DNA from: an uncultured Phycisphaerales bacterium | GTDB taxonomy: Bacteria; Planctomycetota; Phycisphaerae; WQYP01 | Assembly (NCBI GenBank): GCA_903845195.1 | Contig: CAIMWO010000018.1 | Location: 35,174 to 99,173, forward strand | DNA length: 64,000 nucleotides | Reading direction: 5' to 3' | Part shown: piece after piece, positions 54,601 to 64,000 of the stretch | Layout of the letters: each line of letters opens with the position of its first letter | Numbering within the stretch: the stretch's first letter is position 1 | Position numbers and translations under genes: made by a program | Notes under the pieces: model-generated | Databases searched by the model: none | Told to the model about the DNA's origin: nothing | The model's input: the letters and a program-made list of their open reading frames with translations, nothing else

Positions 54601-56385
54601 TCACTCTAAATTCTGGTGTCCGCGTCTGGGGCGGACGTAGGTCCAGGCGAGGGTGAGGATGGTGGTGATGCCGCAGATCATGGGGAGGAGGTCGCCGATT
54701 CTTGTGTAGAGGGTGAGGCGGGAATCGATCTGGAGTTGCTGGGTGGCGTAGCCGACGGCGTGGAGGCTGGCGCCGGTGGCGGGGTCGCGGACGAGCTGGA
54801 CGAGGCGGCCGTTGGAGTCGATGAAGCCGGAGTTACCGGTGTTGACGCTGCGGGCGATGGGGATGCGGTTTTCGACGGCGCGGAGCATGCAGGCCTGGAG
54901 GTGCTGGTCGAGTTCGACGGGAAAGAACCAGCCGTCGTTGGAGATGTTGACGAGGAAATCGGCCTTGGCGCCGTCGCCGGCGCGATTGGCGGGCGAGGTC
55001 ATGTCGCGGGCGGGATAGGGCATGACGTCCTCGAAGCAGATGGGTGTGCCGAACTCGTAGATTTTGTTGCCGGCGGCGACGGGGAAGCGCTGCCAGGAAT
55101 CGCCGCGCTTGAGGGAATAATCATCATCGGCGCCGTAGGGTGTGAGAGAGAGGAGGAAACGCTGGAGCCAGGGGACGGATTCTTTGAAGGGGACGTATTC
55201 GCCGAAGGGGACGAGGTGGCGCTTGGCATAGAAGATGTCGAGTTGGCCGCGGCCGGGGGCGTATTCGAATGCGGCATTTTGCCGGGCGTTATCGACAGGA
55301 TCCCAGGAGGCTGAACCGACGAGGAAAGTGACATGATGTGCATCGGAGAATTCGGCGAGGCGACGGTCGAGGTCGATGGCGAAGGACTGGAATTTGCGGC
55401 CTTCCACATTGAGGTAGCGCGGTTCGAGTTCGCGCCAGGCGCGGTTGATCGGCTCGGGCACCATGGTTTCGGGCCAGACGATGAGATCGGGGTTGTCGGC
55501 GAGGGCGGCTTGGCTGAGGCGGAAGTGGCGGTCGAAGATGTCCTGCTTGTGGGCGTCGTCTGATGAATCCTTTTGCGATTGGGGGATGTTTTCCTGCACG
55601 ACGCAGACGCGCGGGCCGGGGGTGGTGGTGTGCTGGCTAAGGCGGAAGAGGCCGTAACCGAGGACGGAAGCGGTGGCGACGAGGACGCAGACGAGGAGGC
55701 TTCCAATGGCGGGATTGAACCGGCGCTGTGGCTGTCCCAGCGCGGTGGAGACGCGGCGCGGGACCATGAGGGGCAGACGCAGGAGGTCGACAACGAAGCC
55801 GTTGAGTAACGCGAGGAAAAAGCTGACGCCCCAGACGCCGAAGAGGTCGGCGATTTGGATGAGCGCCGGTACTGGCGCAACGCAGTTGCCGAGCATAAAC
55901 CAGGGGAAGCCGCCTTGGATGAAGGATGAGCGGACGTATTCGACGGCGGTCCAGACGAGGGGGACGGCGAAGGTGGCGGGCAGGCGGAGTTGTACGACGA
56001 GTCGGTTGGTGCCGATGGCGAAGAGGGGCGTGTAGATGGCGAGGTAGACGGAGAGTGCGAGCACGCCGCCGAAAGTGACGGGCCAGAGCCAGTAGAGGTT
56101 GAGGGCGAAGAAGATGAAGCCCAAGGCGTAATAAGCGAGGAGGTAGCGCCAGTTGAGCGAGCGGCGAATGGAGCAGACGGCCAGCGGGACAAGGGCGACG
56201 GGGGCGAGGAAGAAACAGTAGAACGGGGGAAAGAGGAGGGGGAGGAGAATGGCGGCGAGGGCGAGCATGATGAGGGTGGAGGACCACTTGCCGCGGGTTG
56301 CGTCAGGGGGAGGAGATTTTGCGGAAGATTTTGTCTTTGCGGCCAAGGTATCACTCGCGGGAAATCGTTTCGGATCAGAGTTCAT
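54601..56385 (-). CDS. lnt: Apolipoprotein N-acyltransferase
   Basis: N-terminal TMs; nitrilase domain VCVVQENIPQSQKD...IVWPETMVPEPI, KRHLVPFGEYVPFKE, GTPICFEDVMPYPARDM. Start taken as ATG 56385. Confidence 0.93.
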   Translation of the reverse strand: MNSDPKRFPASDTLAAKTKSSAKSPPPDATRGKWSSTLIMLALAAILLPLLFPPFYCFFLAPVALVPLAVCSIRRSLNWRYLLAYYALGFIFFALNLYWLWPVTFGGVLALSVYLAIYTPLFAIGTNRLVVQLRLPATFAVPLVWTAVEYVRSSFIQGGFPWFMLGNCVAPVPALIQIADLFGVWGVSFFLALLNGFVVDLLRLPLMVPRRVSTALGQPQRRFNPAIGSLLVCVLVATASVLGYGLFRLSQHTTTPGPRVCVVQENIPQSQKDSSDDAHKQDIFDRHFRLSQAALADNPDLIVWPETMVPEPINRAWRELEPRYLNVEGRKFQSFAIDLDRRLAEFSDAHHVTFLVGSASWDPVDNARQNAAFEYAPGRGQLDIFYAKRHLVPFGEYVPFKESVPWLQRFLLSLTPYGADDDYSLKRGDSWQRFPVAAGNKIYEFGTPICFEDVMPYPARDMTSPANRAGDGAKADFLVNISNDGWFFPVELDQHLQACMLRAVENRIPIARSVNTGNSGFIDSNGRLVQLVRDPATGASLHAVGYATQQLQIDSRLTLYTRIGDLLPMICGITTILTLAWTYVRPRRGHQNLE

Positions 56386-56496
56386 TTTCAATGGGGCAAG
56401 GTACGGGCGGGGGTTGTGGTTGTCTATAGGAAGACGCGTGAACATGCCCAGCGGGGCCCCTGCCCCACTGGGCTTGCCCCCCGCCACTAGCACGCG

Positions 56497-58836
56497 TTAC
56501 GGTTTGGGTTGGGGGCGGGTGGTGGCGGCAAAGAAGAGGAGAAGATCGCGAGAGAGGAGTTCGGCACTGTCGATGGTGTAGCCGTCAACGCCCCAGGCGC
56601 GGACGCCGGCGAGGCCACAAGTGATATCGAAGGGCGAGAAGACGATGGCGACGCGTGTGCCGCCGGCGGCGCGGGGGAGGGAGAGGGCGAACATGCGTGG
56701 GGTGGTGGTTTTGCCGATGACGGCTTCGGTGAGCGGGCGGTACTTGATGATGCTGGCGGGTAGGCCGTCATCGACTGTGCCGGCGTAGATGGAGTGGCGG
56801 TCGCTGAGAAGTTTGAGTTCGTCATGGGGGTAGAGTTGTTTGCAGAGGGCTTGAAAGGAGTCGGCGAATTCGGCGTTGCCGCCGGCCGCATCGACGATGA
56901 GCGCGCCGCCGCCGTCGAGGTAGGCGCGTACTTTGGCGAGTTGGTCGTCGGTGAGGGAGATTCTTCCCGTGCCGGTGAGCCAGGTGAAGCGGGCCTTGTT
57001 GAGGTCGAGTTTTTCGGGAGTCATGGTGACGGTTTGGAGTTGCGTGCGGAAGTGAGCGGCAGCGAGGCGAGCAAGGCGGTCCCAGGCGCCAAATTCGGGA
57101 TTCCAGTTTCCATCCCACTGCAGGCGGCCCATGGTGATGGAGCGTACAGGCTGCTGGCGGCCGAGGTTGACGGCGGTGGTGCGGAGTTTGGAACGGAGAT
57201 CTTCCTTGCCGCAGGCGTAGACGTAGATGTTGGTGGGGAGCTCGAAGGCCTCTTTCTTTTCCTGGTCTTTGAGTTGCCAGGCGGCGCTGAGATCGGAGGG
57301 CGAATGGAGCCAGAGTTCGCGGATTCCGTTGGTTAGGCCGAGGAGTTTCGGAGGATTTGCGATTTTTCCGAAGATGCTGAAGAGGGGATGGTCGGAGGGC
57401 AGATCGCGCATCTGGGCGTGGTTCTGCAGCATTTGCGAGGCGTATTTTTGCATGGCGGCGGTGAATTCGGCGGAGTCCACAGACTCACCGAGGGCGACGC
57501 TGAAAATCATACCGCCGCCGCCGAGATATTCCCGCAGTGAGTTGAGCTGTTCCGGGGTGAAGTTGGGGTCTTTGGTTCCGGTGAGGAGGAGCGCGGGGGC
57601 ATCCTGCCACTGGTCGGGATCGACGGTCAGATTGACGACCTGCCAATTAAAGGGGCGCTCGAGCTGTCGACTGATATGTTCAGAAAGGTTTGCGACATCG
57701 CGCGGGCGGGCCTGCCAGTTGCCTTCATATTGGAGTTTGTTGAAGGCGACGGGGTTTCGACCGCGGGCCAGGAAGAGGAGGCAGAAGGCGGTGTCGACAC
57801 GCGTATCGCTGAGGCCGACGATGGGTCGGGTCCATGAGCCGTCTTTGGCCTGGGTTTGGACGAGGAGGTTGGCGCCGGATTCGAACCAGTTGCGGTGTCC
57901 GAAGTATTTTTCGCCGGAGAGCAGGCCGGAGCGCTCGACGCTGTAGAGGGTGTAGGAATCGCAGAGTTTGGGGTCGAAATTTTTGCTGAGGAAAGCGATT
58001 CCGCGTTCGAGGTCTTTATCGGGTCGCGATTCGAGGCGGAGGATGCGGTCGGTCTGTTCGGTGGAGATGAGCAGGCTGGAGACGCCGGCGGCGGTCATGG
58101 AGAGCGTGGCAGCGCCTTTCGGTCGATACGCCCAGCCGCCGTCGGGTGCGGCGTTGTCGCGCCAATAGCGCTCGGCGTTTTTCCAATAGCCGGCGGGGAC
58201 GGCTCCGCCGACATTGAAGGCGGCCCAGGTTCCGAGAAGGCCGTACTGGGTATTGGAGGCATCCAGCATGCGTTCGGGATCCCGATTGAAATTCTGGCCG
58301 ACGTTGTAGTTGTGGCCGCCGCATTTGTATTGGCCGTCAATCAGAAGTTTAAGCGAGCGCTGGATCGCATTGGTGTATTCAGGCTTGGGGGGCAGGGACG
58401 TCAGTGCGCTAACCTGCATGCTCGCAACGTAAGTGGTTTTGGGTTTGAGGGTGGTGAGAAACTTGTTGGCGGCCTGCAATTCCGGGGCGTGCGGTTTGAG
58501 GCGGGGATCGTTGATGCCTTGGCCGACGTTTAGAAGGGCGTAAAGAATCAAGGAAGTCTCGCCGCCGGTGTAACGATGCTCGGCGTTGTAAACGCGTTCC
58601 CAGGTTCCGGTCTTTTCATCCTGTGATTTGAGAAGGAAGTCGGCGCCTTTCTTCAGGGCATCAAGAACCTGCTCGTCGGTGAGCGGCTTTTCCTCGGCGT
58701 CTTCGGCGGGGGGATCATTCCCGGCGGCGATAAGGGGGGCTGAGGCGATAAACGCGATGAGTGCAAGGATACAAGGCTTTGCCCCATGCCGTAAAAGGTG
58801 TATTAAGAGGCGTTTACGCATGTTCATTCCCACCAC
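56497..58836 (-). CDS. DUF4159 domain protein with prenyltransferase/squalene-cyclase-like repeats, exported
   Basis: Same architecture as 22193..24661: DEQVLDALKKGADFLLKSQDEKTGTWERVYN, ARGRNPVAFNKLQYEGNWQARPRDVANL, IVFSPFDITCGLAGVRAWGVDGYTIDSAELLSRDLL. Confidence 0.9.
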   Translation of the reverse strand: MVGMNMRKRLLIHLLRHGAKPCILALIAFIASAPLIAAGNDPPAEDAEEKPLTDEQVLDALKKGADFLLKSQDEKTGTWERVYNAEHRYTGGETSLILYALLNVGQGINDPRLKPHAPELQAANKFLTTLKPKTTYVASMQVSALTSLPPKPEYTNAIQRSLKLLIDGQYKCGGHNYNVGQNFNRDPERMLDASNTQYGLLGTWAAFNVGGAVPAGYWKNAERYWRDNAAPDGGWAYRPKGAATLSMTAAGVSSLLISTEQTDRILRLESRPDKDLERGIAFLSKNFDPKLCDSYTLYSVERSGLLSGEKYFGHRNWFESGANLLVQTQAKDGSWTRPIVGLSDTRVDTAFCLLFLARGRNPVAFNKLQYEGNWQARPRDVANLSEHISRQLERPFNWQVVNLTVDPDQWQDAPALLLTGTKDPNFTPEQLNSLREYLGGGGMIFSVALGESVDSAEFTAAMQKYASQMLQNHAQMRDLPSDHPLFSIFGKIANPPKLLGLTNGIRELWLHSPSDLSAAWQLKDQEKKEAFELPTNIYVYACGKEDLRSKLRTTAVNLGRQQPVRSITMGRLQWDGNWNPEFGAWDRLARLAAAHFRTQLQTVTMTPEKLDLNKARFTWLTGTGRISLTDDQLAKVRAYLDGGGALIVDAAGGNAEFADSFQALCKQLYPHDELKLLSDRHSIYAGTVDDGLPASIIKYRPLTEAVIGKTTTPRMFALSLPRAAGGTRVAIVFSPFDITCGLAGVRAWGVDGYTIDSAELLSRDLLLFFAATTRPQPKP

Positions 58837-58980
58837 ATGTCGTCCAGTTCAACCGGTTTCCCACGACCAGACCATGTCTGATAATAGCCCGCTAATGCGG
58901 ATTCGCGAGTTTATGCTTCCCGGAAGCCCCTTTCGACAGGTACGATATTCCTGACCATCGGCATTATCCGGTGTCTAAGG

Positions 58981-60210
58981 ATGAATCGAAAGCTCGGACA
59001 CGCCGGCGATGCCGACGATCCGCAGCAGTATCTCACAGGAAGACCCACCATCATGCCATCAGCCACGCAACCCACCATCAGCATCATTGTGCCGACATAT
59101 AAGGAAGCAGAGAACCTGCCGCTGCTGATTCCGCAGGTGGCGGCGGCGATGCGCTTGCGCGGGTGGAAGTGGGAACTGATCGTCGTGGACGACAATTCGC
59201 CGGACGCCACACCGACAGTGCTGAAAGATCTTTCGGCAATGTTCACGCAGTTGCGTTACATCATCCGGCTGGATGAGCGCGGACTTTCGTCGGCGGTGCT
59301 GGCGGGGATCAGCGAGGCGCGGAACGACTATGTGGTGGTCATGGATGCGGATCTATCGCATCCACCGGAATCGATTCCCGCGCTGGTGGACAAGCTGGTG
59401 GCGGATGAAGCGGATTTCGTCATCGGTTCACGGTACGTGGCGGGCGGGGCAACGGAAGACTGGTCGCGGCTGCGGTGGCTGAATTCTTTCGGGGCGACGC
59501 TACTGTCGAAACCGCTGGTGGGAAGCACGCGGGATCCGATGGCGGGGTTCTTCGCGATTCGTCGCGAGACGCTTCGCACGGCCGATCCGCTGGTGCCGGT
59601 GGGATACAAGATTGCTCTCGAGCTCATCGTGAAGACGCGGGTCACGCGCGTGGCCGAGGTTCCGATCGTTTTCCGGAATCGCCGGCACGGTGAATCGAAG
59701 CTCAGCCTGAAAGAGCAGTTCCATTACCTGGAACACCTGTCGCGACTGTATGACTACAAATATCCGCGGCTGTCGCCGTGCGTGAAGTTCATGATTGCCG
59801 CCGGATGCGGAATCTTCGCGTGCTACGGCACGGTGGGCGTGCTGAACACGCATGTCATTCCGCTGCTGACCATTGCGGCGGGCCTGCTGGCGATGATTGC
59901 CGTCACGATGGTCTTCTTCCTGCGCTATGCGCATACGCAACGTGACTTCATTGTGATGAAACATCCGTATACAGAGTTCTTTGCCATTTCCGCGGCGGAA
60001 TTCATCAGCGGCTGGGGCTTCGCAGTGGCGACGCAGGCCAGCATCTACCTTCAGATGGCGGTTGGTCTGGTCATCCTGCTGCTGGTGCGTTACACGCTGC
60101 GCAAGGTGTTCCTGCACGATATCCGCGGTATTCGCGGCACGCCGAAGGCGGGGAGCAGCCGAAAGCTCATTCTTTCACCAGCGGCGTCGAAGTCTGCGGC
60201 ATCCGCGTAA
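58981..60210 (+). CDS. GT2 polyprenol/dolichol-phosphate mannosyltransferase-like, C-terminal TM segments
   Basis: ISIIVPTYKEAENLPLLIPQVAAAMRLRGWKWELIVVDDNSPDATPTVL, YVVVMDADLSHPPESIPALVDKL, GSRYVAGGATEDWSRLR, DPMAGFFAIRRE. Start possibly at internal ATG 59053. Confidence 0.92.
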   Translation: MNRKLGHAGDADDPQQYLTGRPTIMPSATQPTISIIVPTYKEAENLPLLIPQVAAAMRLRGWKWELIVVDDNSPDATPTVLKDLSAMFTQLRYIIRLDERGLSSAVLAGISEARNDYVVVMDADLSHPPESIPALVDKLVADEADFVIGSRYVAGGATEDWSRLRWLNSFGATLLSKPLVGSTRDPMAGFFAIRRETLRTADPLVPVGYKIALELIVKTRVTRVAEVPIVFRNRRHGESKLSLKEQFHYLEHLSRLYDYKYPRLSPCVKFMIAAGCGIFACYGTVGVLNTHVIPLLTIAAGLLAMIAVTMVFFLRYAHTQRDFIVMKHPYTEFFAISAAEFISGWGFAVATQASIYLQMAVGLVILLLVRYTLRKVFLHDIRGIRGTPKAGSSRKLILSPAASKSAASA

Positions 60211-60230
60211 GGAACGCGGGGCGGGGATTC

Positions 60231-61301
60231 CTACTTTTCGATGGGTTGCCTGGTTAAGGCAGAATAATCCGAATCCTGCGCATGCATGGCGTACCAGGCG
60301 AAGAGAAAACTGTGAATGCGGAAGGTGTGCGGCGCGTCGGCAAGTGCCGGCTCGGCGGGCGAGGCGGGATTAACCATCCATTGTTTTTGGTCGGTGCTGG
60401 TGGCGATCACGGGGGTTTTTCGGGAAATGCCAAGGATGTTCCAGAGGGGATCGACGGGGAATTTCACATCATCACTGTGGAAGTACGTGGCGTAGGGCTC
60501 GGCGCGATATTCGTCCTTGAGCGTACGCAGTCCCAGGAGAACGCGCGTTTGCGGATACTTTTCCCGCCATTTGCTCCAGGTGGTCAGTTCGTACGGTAAC
60601 AGCGGCAGGGGCTTTCCGACGGCGGGTCCGGCGATGGCTTTGAGACCGAGCTGGCTCCAGAGGCTCTCCTGCGACGGTGCGGAACGCCGATCGTAGAGAA
60701 CCAGATTGGAATTGATCAGCAGGCCGCTGACGCCGAACTCGGGTGCGGCATCGACCGCGGCAGTGCCAAGCGGCGCGGCATCGACTCGGCGATCGAAGAC
60801 CACGGCGCTGTCGCAGAGCGGCGAGTAAGAAACGCAGATGGGCAGCCGATCAGGCCCTTCGCCGAGGACATCATTGCAGACTTCGTGCAGCGTCAGGACG
60901 CGGAGGGGATAGGCCCGCGCCACGCGTTTCTCGCCTACGCCGACGGTCACGCCGATGACCCGGTCTTCACCGACAAGAAAATAACTGTGTTCGTTCTTTT
61001 TGATCAGGTCGACTTCCTCGGGGCGGATCGTTTCGGCGAGTCTGACGGGAATTGCACGAATGCCATCCTTGGGAACGCCGGAGGCGATCAGTTTTCCGGC
61101 AGGCACGGAGAGCTGGGAAAGATCGAAGCCGTAGGTTTCGACGTGTTCGCCGTCGCCGATGGCGCGGCGAAACCCGGTTTGATAGGCGGGCCAGAGGATC
61201 AGGACCGCGGCGACGAGGGAGAAGAATGCCGAGAGCACAAGCACCCAGCCTCCGCCGCGGAAGGTGAGCATTCTCTCTTTTTTTGCGGGGATATCGTTCA
61301 T
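60231..61301 (-). CDS. DUF3179 domain protein, membrane anchored
   Basis: YPLRVLTLHEVCNDVLGEGPDRLPICVSYSPLCDSAVVFDRRV...LLINSNLVLYDRRSAPSQESLWSQLGLKAI. Confidence 0.85.
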   Translation of the reverse strand: MNDIPAKKERMLTFRGGGWVLVLSAFFSLVAAVLILWPAYQTGFRRAIGDGEHVETYGFDLSQLSVPAGKLIASGVPKDGIRAIPVRLAETIRPEEVDLIKKNEHSYFLVGEDRVIGVTVGVGEKRVARAYPLRVLTLHEVCNDVLGEGPDRLPICVSYSPLCDSAVVFDRRVDAAPLGTAAVDAAPEFGVSGLLINSNLVLYDRRSAPSQESLWSQLGLKAIAGPAVGKPLPLLPYELTTWSKWREKYPQTRVLLGLRTLKDEYRAEPYATYFHSDDVKFPVDPLWNILGISRKTPVIATSTDQKQWMVNPASPAEPALADAPHTFRIHSFLFAWYAMHAQDSDYSALTRQPIEK

Positions 61302-61317
61302 GATGTTCCGCCGTCCA

Positions 61318-62337
61318 TCAGCGCGATCCGAGCGAGGGGTCCTGGAACGATCCGTCATTACTCGGCGCGACATAGCCGGCCGGCGCTTTTTGCAGGCCAT
61401 CGAGCGGGCCCCGGGCGTCGATCACTAGGATCGCCATGAGCAGCGGGAGGTAGAGTACGCTGCCGAGGAAGAGTTTGCGGGCATTGGCGTGCGTCTTGTC
61501 CATCGCCAGTTTGAGGGTGAGTGCAAAGAAGCCCAGACCCAGCATCATGGAACCGGCCAGGAAGAACCAACCGGCAGCGCCTGTCACTACGAGCATCACG
61601 CACAGCGGCAGCAGCACGAGGCTGTAGAGCATGGCCAGCAGGCAGGTGAGACGGCCCGAGGGCTCGACCACGGGAAGCATTTTGTAACCACCCTTGGCGT
61701 AGTCGGCGCGATACATCCAGGCGAGCGCCAGGAAGTGCGGAATCTGCCAGGCGAAGAGCACTGCACCGAGCAGCCAGGCGCCGGCATCGAGACGATCCAC
61801 GGCGGCGGCCCAACCGAGCATGGGAGGAATTGCCCCGACGATCGCACCGACGAGCGTGTTGGCGGTCGTATACGGTTTCATGGGCGTATAGACCAGCACG
61901 TAGAGGAGGAGGTTGACGGTACACAACAAGGCGGCAAGACCATTCGAAGTGGGGCAGAGAATGGCCACGCCGATGATCGAAGCGATCAGGCCGACAAACG
62001 CGGCATGCGTGCGGCTGATGTGTCCGGCGGGGATAGGGCGTTTGAACGTCCGCGGCATGCGGGCATCGCGCGGGGCTTCGATGGCTTGATTGAAGGCACT
62101 GGCTCCGACGGCCGCCAGAAAGGTTCCCAGACACGTCCACCACAGGCGAGTCCAGTTCGTGTGTTCCATCGTCTGAGAGGCAACGAAATAACCGACGGCG
62201 GCGGTGACCACGACCATCAAGCTAAGACGCGCCTTGCCGAGCTCCATGTAGGAACGCAGGAGTGACTGCGCGGCGGCAGGAACAGATGCCGGAAATTCAT
62301 TTGCGTTTCCGAGCGCGATGGATTGGGTTCGACTCAT
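61318..62337 (-). CDS. ctaB: Protoheme IX farnesyltransferase
   Basis: Start at ATG 62337; ASAFNQAIEAPRDARMPRTFKRPIPAGHIS, LVYTPMKPYTTANTLVGAIVGAIPPMLGWAA, ALAWMYRADYAKGGYKMLPVVEPSG. Confidence 0.96.
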   Translation of the reverse strand: MSRTQSIALGNANEFPASVPAAAQSLLRSYMELGKARLSLMVVVTAAVGYFVASQTMEHTNWTRLWWTCLGTFLAAVGASAFNQAIEAPRDARMPRTFKRPIPAGHISRTHAAFVGLIASIIGVAILCPTSNGLAALLCTVNLLLYVLVYTPMKPYTTANTLVGAIVGAIPPMLGWAAAVDRLDAGAWLLGAVLFAWQIPHFLALAWMYRADYAKGGYKMLPVVEPSGRLTCLLAMLYSLVLLPLCVMLVVTGAAGWFFLAGSMMLGLGFFALTLKLAMDKTHANARKLFLGSVLYLPLLMAILVIDARGPLDGLQKAPAGYVAPSNDGSFQDPSLGSR

Positions 62338-62427
62338 GAAGACTTCGCTATCCTTCGGCGACGGCGCGTTGCTTGAAACGTCCCGCCACTGGGCCCTATG
62401 CTGTGGCACTAAGGTTACCACAAGAGA

Positions 62428-63828
62428 GTGCCAATAGTATGCGAGGAAAGCATGGCGGTACAGCCCGCGGGAACAGCTTCGACGGAAGAAAATAGCTCCA
62501 AAATCGCGATAGACTACGCCCCGGTCGGAATATCGGCCGAACCGCGTCCAGTCTTCGGCGACGTGCTGACGCTGGGCTTCGGCATCACCGTGGCAGCGTG
62601 GACTTGCGCGTACATCTGCCGCATGCCCATCGTCAATGCCGACGGGCCGACGACGGTAGTGACAATGCTGGGAGTGATCATCCTGGGCGGGATGGCCGCC
62701 GGGCGCTATTCGCACAAAGGATGGAGGGCGGGGATTTATGCGGGCGGAATTTCTGGCATTCTCGATATCCTGATCGTCGGATCGCTCATTCAGGACTATA
62801 CGCGCAGTCATCACGGCGCCACGCTTCCTTCGGCGGCGCTGTGGATCGGCGGGTCGATCGGTTTCAACGCGGCGGTAGCGGGTCTGGGCGCAGCGCTGGG
62901 CAGTCTTATCCCCAGCCCGCGACGTACGCAGATTGCCTGGGCTCAGGTCTTTGCGATCGTACTGTGCTGCGCCACGCTGCCGCTGATCACTGCGGGCGGA
63001 CTCGTAACGGCGTTTCGCGTCGGCATGGCCGTGCCCGACTGGCCGCAGTCGTACGGTTACAACATGTTTCTGTTTCCGCTCTCGATGATGCAGAAGCACG
63101 AAGGCAATTTTTATGAACACGCACACCGGCTGATGGGTTCATTGGTCGGCTTCACGGCGCTGACGCTGGCGATCTATCTCACGTGCGTTGAATCGCGGCG
63201 GTGGGTCAAAATCTACGCGTGGAGCCTGGGTGTAGCGATCGCCATCCAGGCGGTTCTGGGCGGCACGCGCGTGACGGAGAACAGCATTCCGCTGGCGATT
63301 GCCCACGGCATTTTCGCGCAAGTCGTCTTTGCGGGCATGGCGGCGCTGGCCGCGATCACGTCGCGACGGTTCATTGCGTTGCAGACGCCGGTGCGCGACG
63401 GGGCATCGGTGGACTGGGTACTGGCGATCACGTTTCTATCGATCATGGTCGTGCAGTTGCTGCTGGGGGCGCTGGTGCGGCACAAGGACATGCTGGTGCT
63501 GCTGCACATCACCGTGGCCATGTTTGTCGCGATGATCGGGATGGGCTGCGGCGTACGCGCCTGGGGCATGCAGGAGAATTTCTCTTCGCTGCGACGGGCC
63601 GGCGCGTGGCTGATGACGATCATCGGGCTGCAGCTTTTTCTGGGGATTCAGGCGCTGATCTTCCGCAACCCCCACGGCGAAACACCCACCACCGTGCACG
63701 CGTTCATGACCACGGCGCACCAGGCCAACGGCGCGCTGCTGCTGGCGACCGGCGCGGTGCTGGCGGCGTGGACGTTCCGGGGACTGGAGTTTTCGCGCAC
63801 CGAGCGATTAACAACGACGGCTTCATAA
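62428..63828 (+). CDS. ctaA: Heme A synthase (CtaA/Cox15) with long N-terminal membrane extension
   Basis: VGMAVPDWPQSYGYNMF, NFYEHAHRLMGSLVGFTAL, VLGGTRVTENSIPLAIAHGIFAQVVFAGM, LHITVAMFVAMIGMG, TTAHQANGALLLATGAVLAAW. Confidence 0.93.
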   Translation: MPIVCEESMAVQPAGTASTEENSSKIAIDYAPVGISAEPRPVFGDVLTLGFGITVAAWTCAYICRMPIVNADGPTTVVTMLGVIILGGMAAGRYSHKGWRAGIYAGGISGILDILIVGSLIQDYTRSHHGATLPSAALWIGGSIGFNAAVAGLGAALGSLIPSPRRTQIAWAQVFAIVLCCATLPLITAGGLVTAFRVGMAVPDWPQSYGYNMFLFPLSMMQKHEGNFYEHAHRLMGSLVGFTALTLAIYLTCVESRRWVKIYAWSLGVAIAIQAVLGGTRVTENSIPLAIAHGIFAQVVFAGMAALAAITSRRFIALQTPVRDGASVDWVLAITFLSIMVVQLLLGALVRHKDMLVLLHITVAMFVAMIGMGCGVRAWGMQENFSSLRRAGAWLMTIIGLQLFLGIQALIFRNPHGETPTTVHAFMTTAHQANGALLLATGAVLAAWTFRGLEFSRTERLTTTAS

Positions 63829-63852
63829 CTCCAAAAGGCCGCTGGTACTCTT

Positions 63853-64000
63853 CTACTGTTTATCCGCATAGAGCAGGATATTCCGGACGAGCGCTTCGGA
63901 CGAATCGGGCGCGTAGCCGATGATGCCCCAGGTATTCGTCCCCAGCAGGCCGCTGGTCAAATCGTAAGGGGAAAAGAGCACGGTCACGCGACCGTTGACC
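63853..64000 (-). CDS. C-terminal fragment of a third DUF4159 domain protein (cut by window edge)
   Basis: Translating the minus strand from 64000 gives ...VNGRVTVLFSPYDLTSGLLGTNTWGIIGYAPDSSEALVRNILLYADKQ*, near-identical to the 22193..24661 C-terminus (TSGLLGTNTWGILGYAPDS). Confidence 0.9.
   Translation of the reverse strand, partial: VNGRVTVLFSPYDLTSGLLGTNTWGIIGYAPDSSEALVRNILLYADKQ

Noticed and set aside
62338-63126. N-terminal 263 aa of the 602-aa ORF 61318..63126
   Set aside because: Overlaps ctaA antisense; ctaB starts naturally at ATG 62337 (MSRTQSIALGNANEF).
1-64000. CRISPR arrays, tRNA and rRNA genes
   Set aside because: No direct-repeat/spacer pattern, tRNA T-loop/acceptor arrangement or rRNA signature recognised by eye; a tRNAscan/Infernal run would be needed to be sure.

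Overview
The window is GC-rich, gene-dense bacterial chromosome, most likely Planctomycetota/Phycisphaerae-like. That placement is inferred from DUF4159 proteins, membrane-anchored HTH proteins and general gene style; there is no rRNA to confirm it. I recognise about 45 protein-coding genes. They include an IS4/Tn5-type transposase cut by the left edge, smc, three GT2/methyltransferase glycan-type genes, a MoxR ATPase, an NAD-malic enzyme next to a six-gene Ech-like group 4 [NiFe]-hydrogenase operon, bioF, HU, ndk, GH42, alaS, an SLC13 permease, rsmB, a histidine kinase, a type III PKS operon, lipA, lnt, ctaB/ctaA and three DUF4159 paralogues (the third cut by the right edge). The most interesting signals are: (1) an Ech hydrogenase small subunit (EchC/NuoB-like) continuous in frame with a C-terminal GNAT acetyltransferase domain; (2) a ydaO-type c-di-AMP riboswitch upstream of a KimA-like K+ transporter that has a USP-like tail and an unusual coiled-coil insertion; (3) several unrelated 7-nt (and one 8-nt) degenerate tandem-repeat families, three inserted in frame in housekeeping genes (smc, bioF, alaS) and two forming long hairpins on either side of one permease gene; (4) an apparent single-base frameshift near the 3' end of echA. 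No CRISPR array, rRNA or tRNA was recognised. All calls are from reading the sequence and ORF track; no database search was run.
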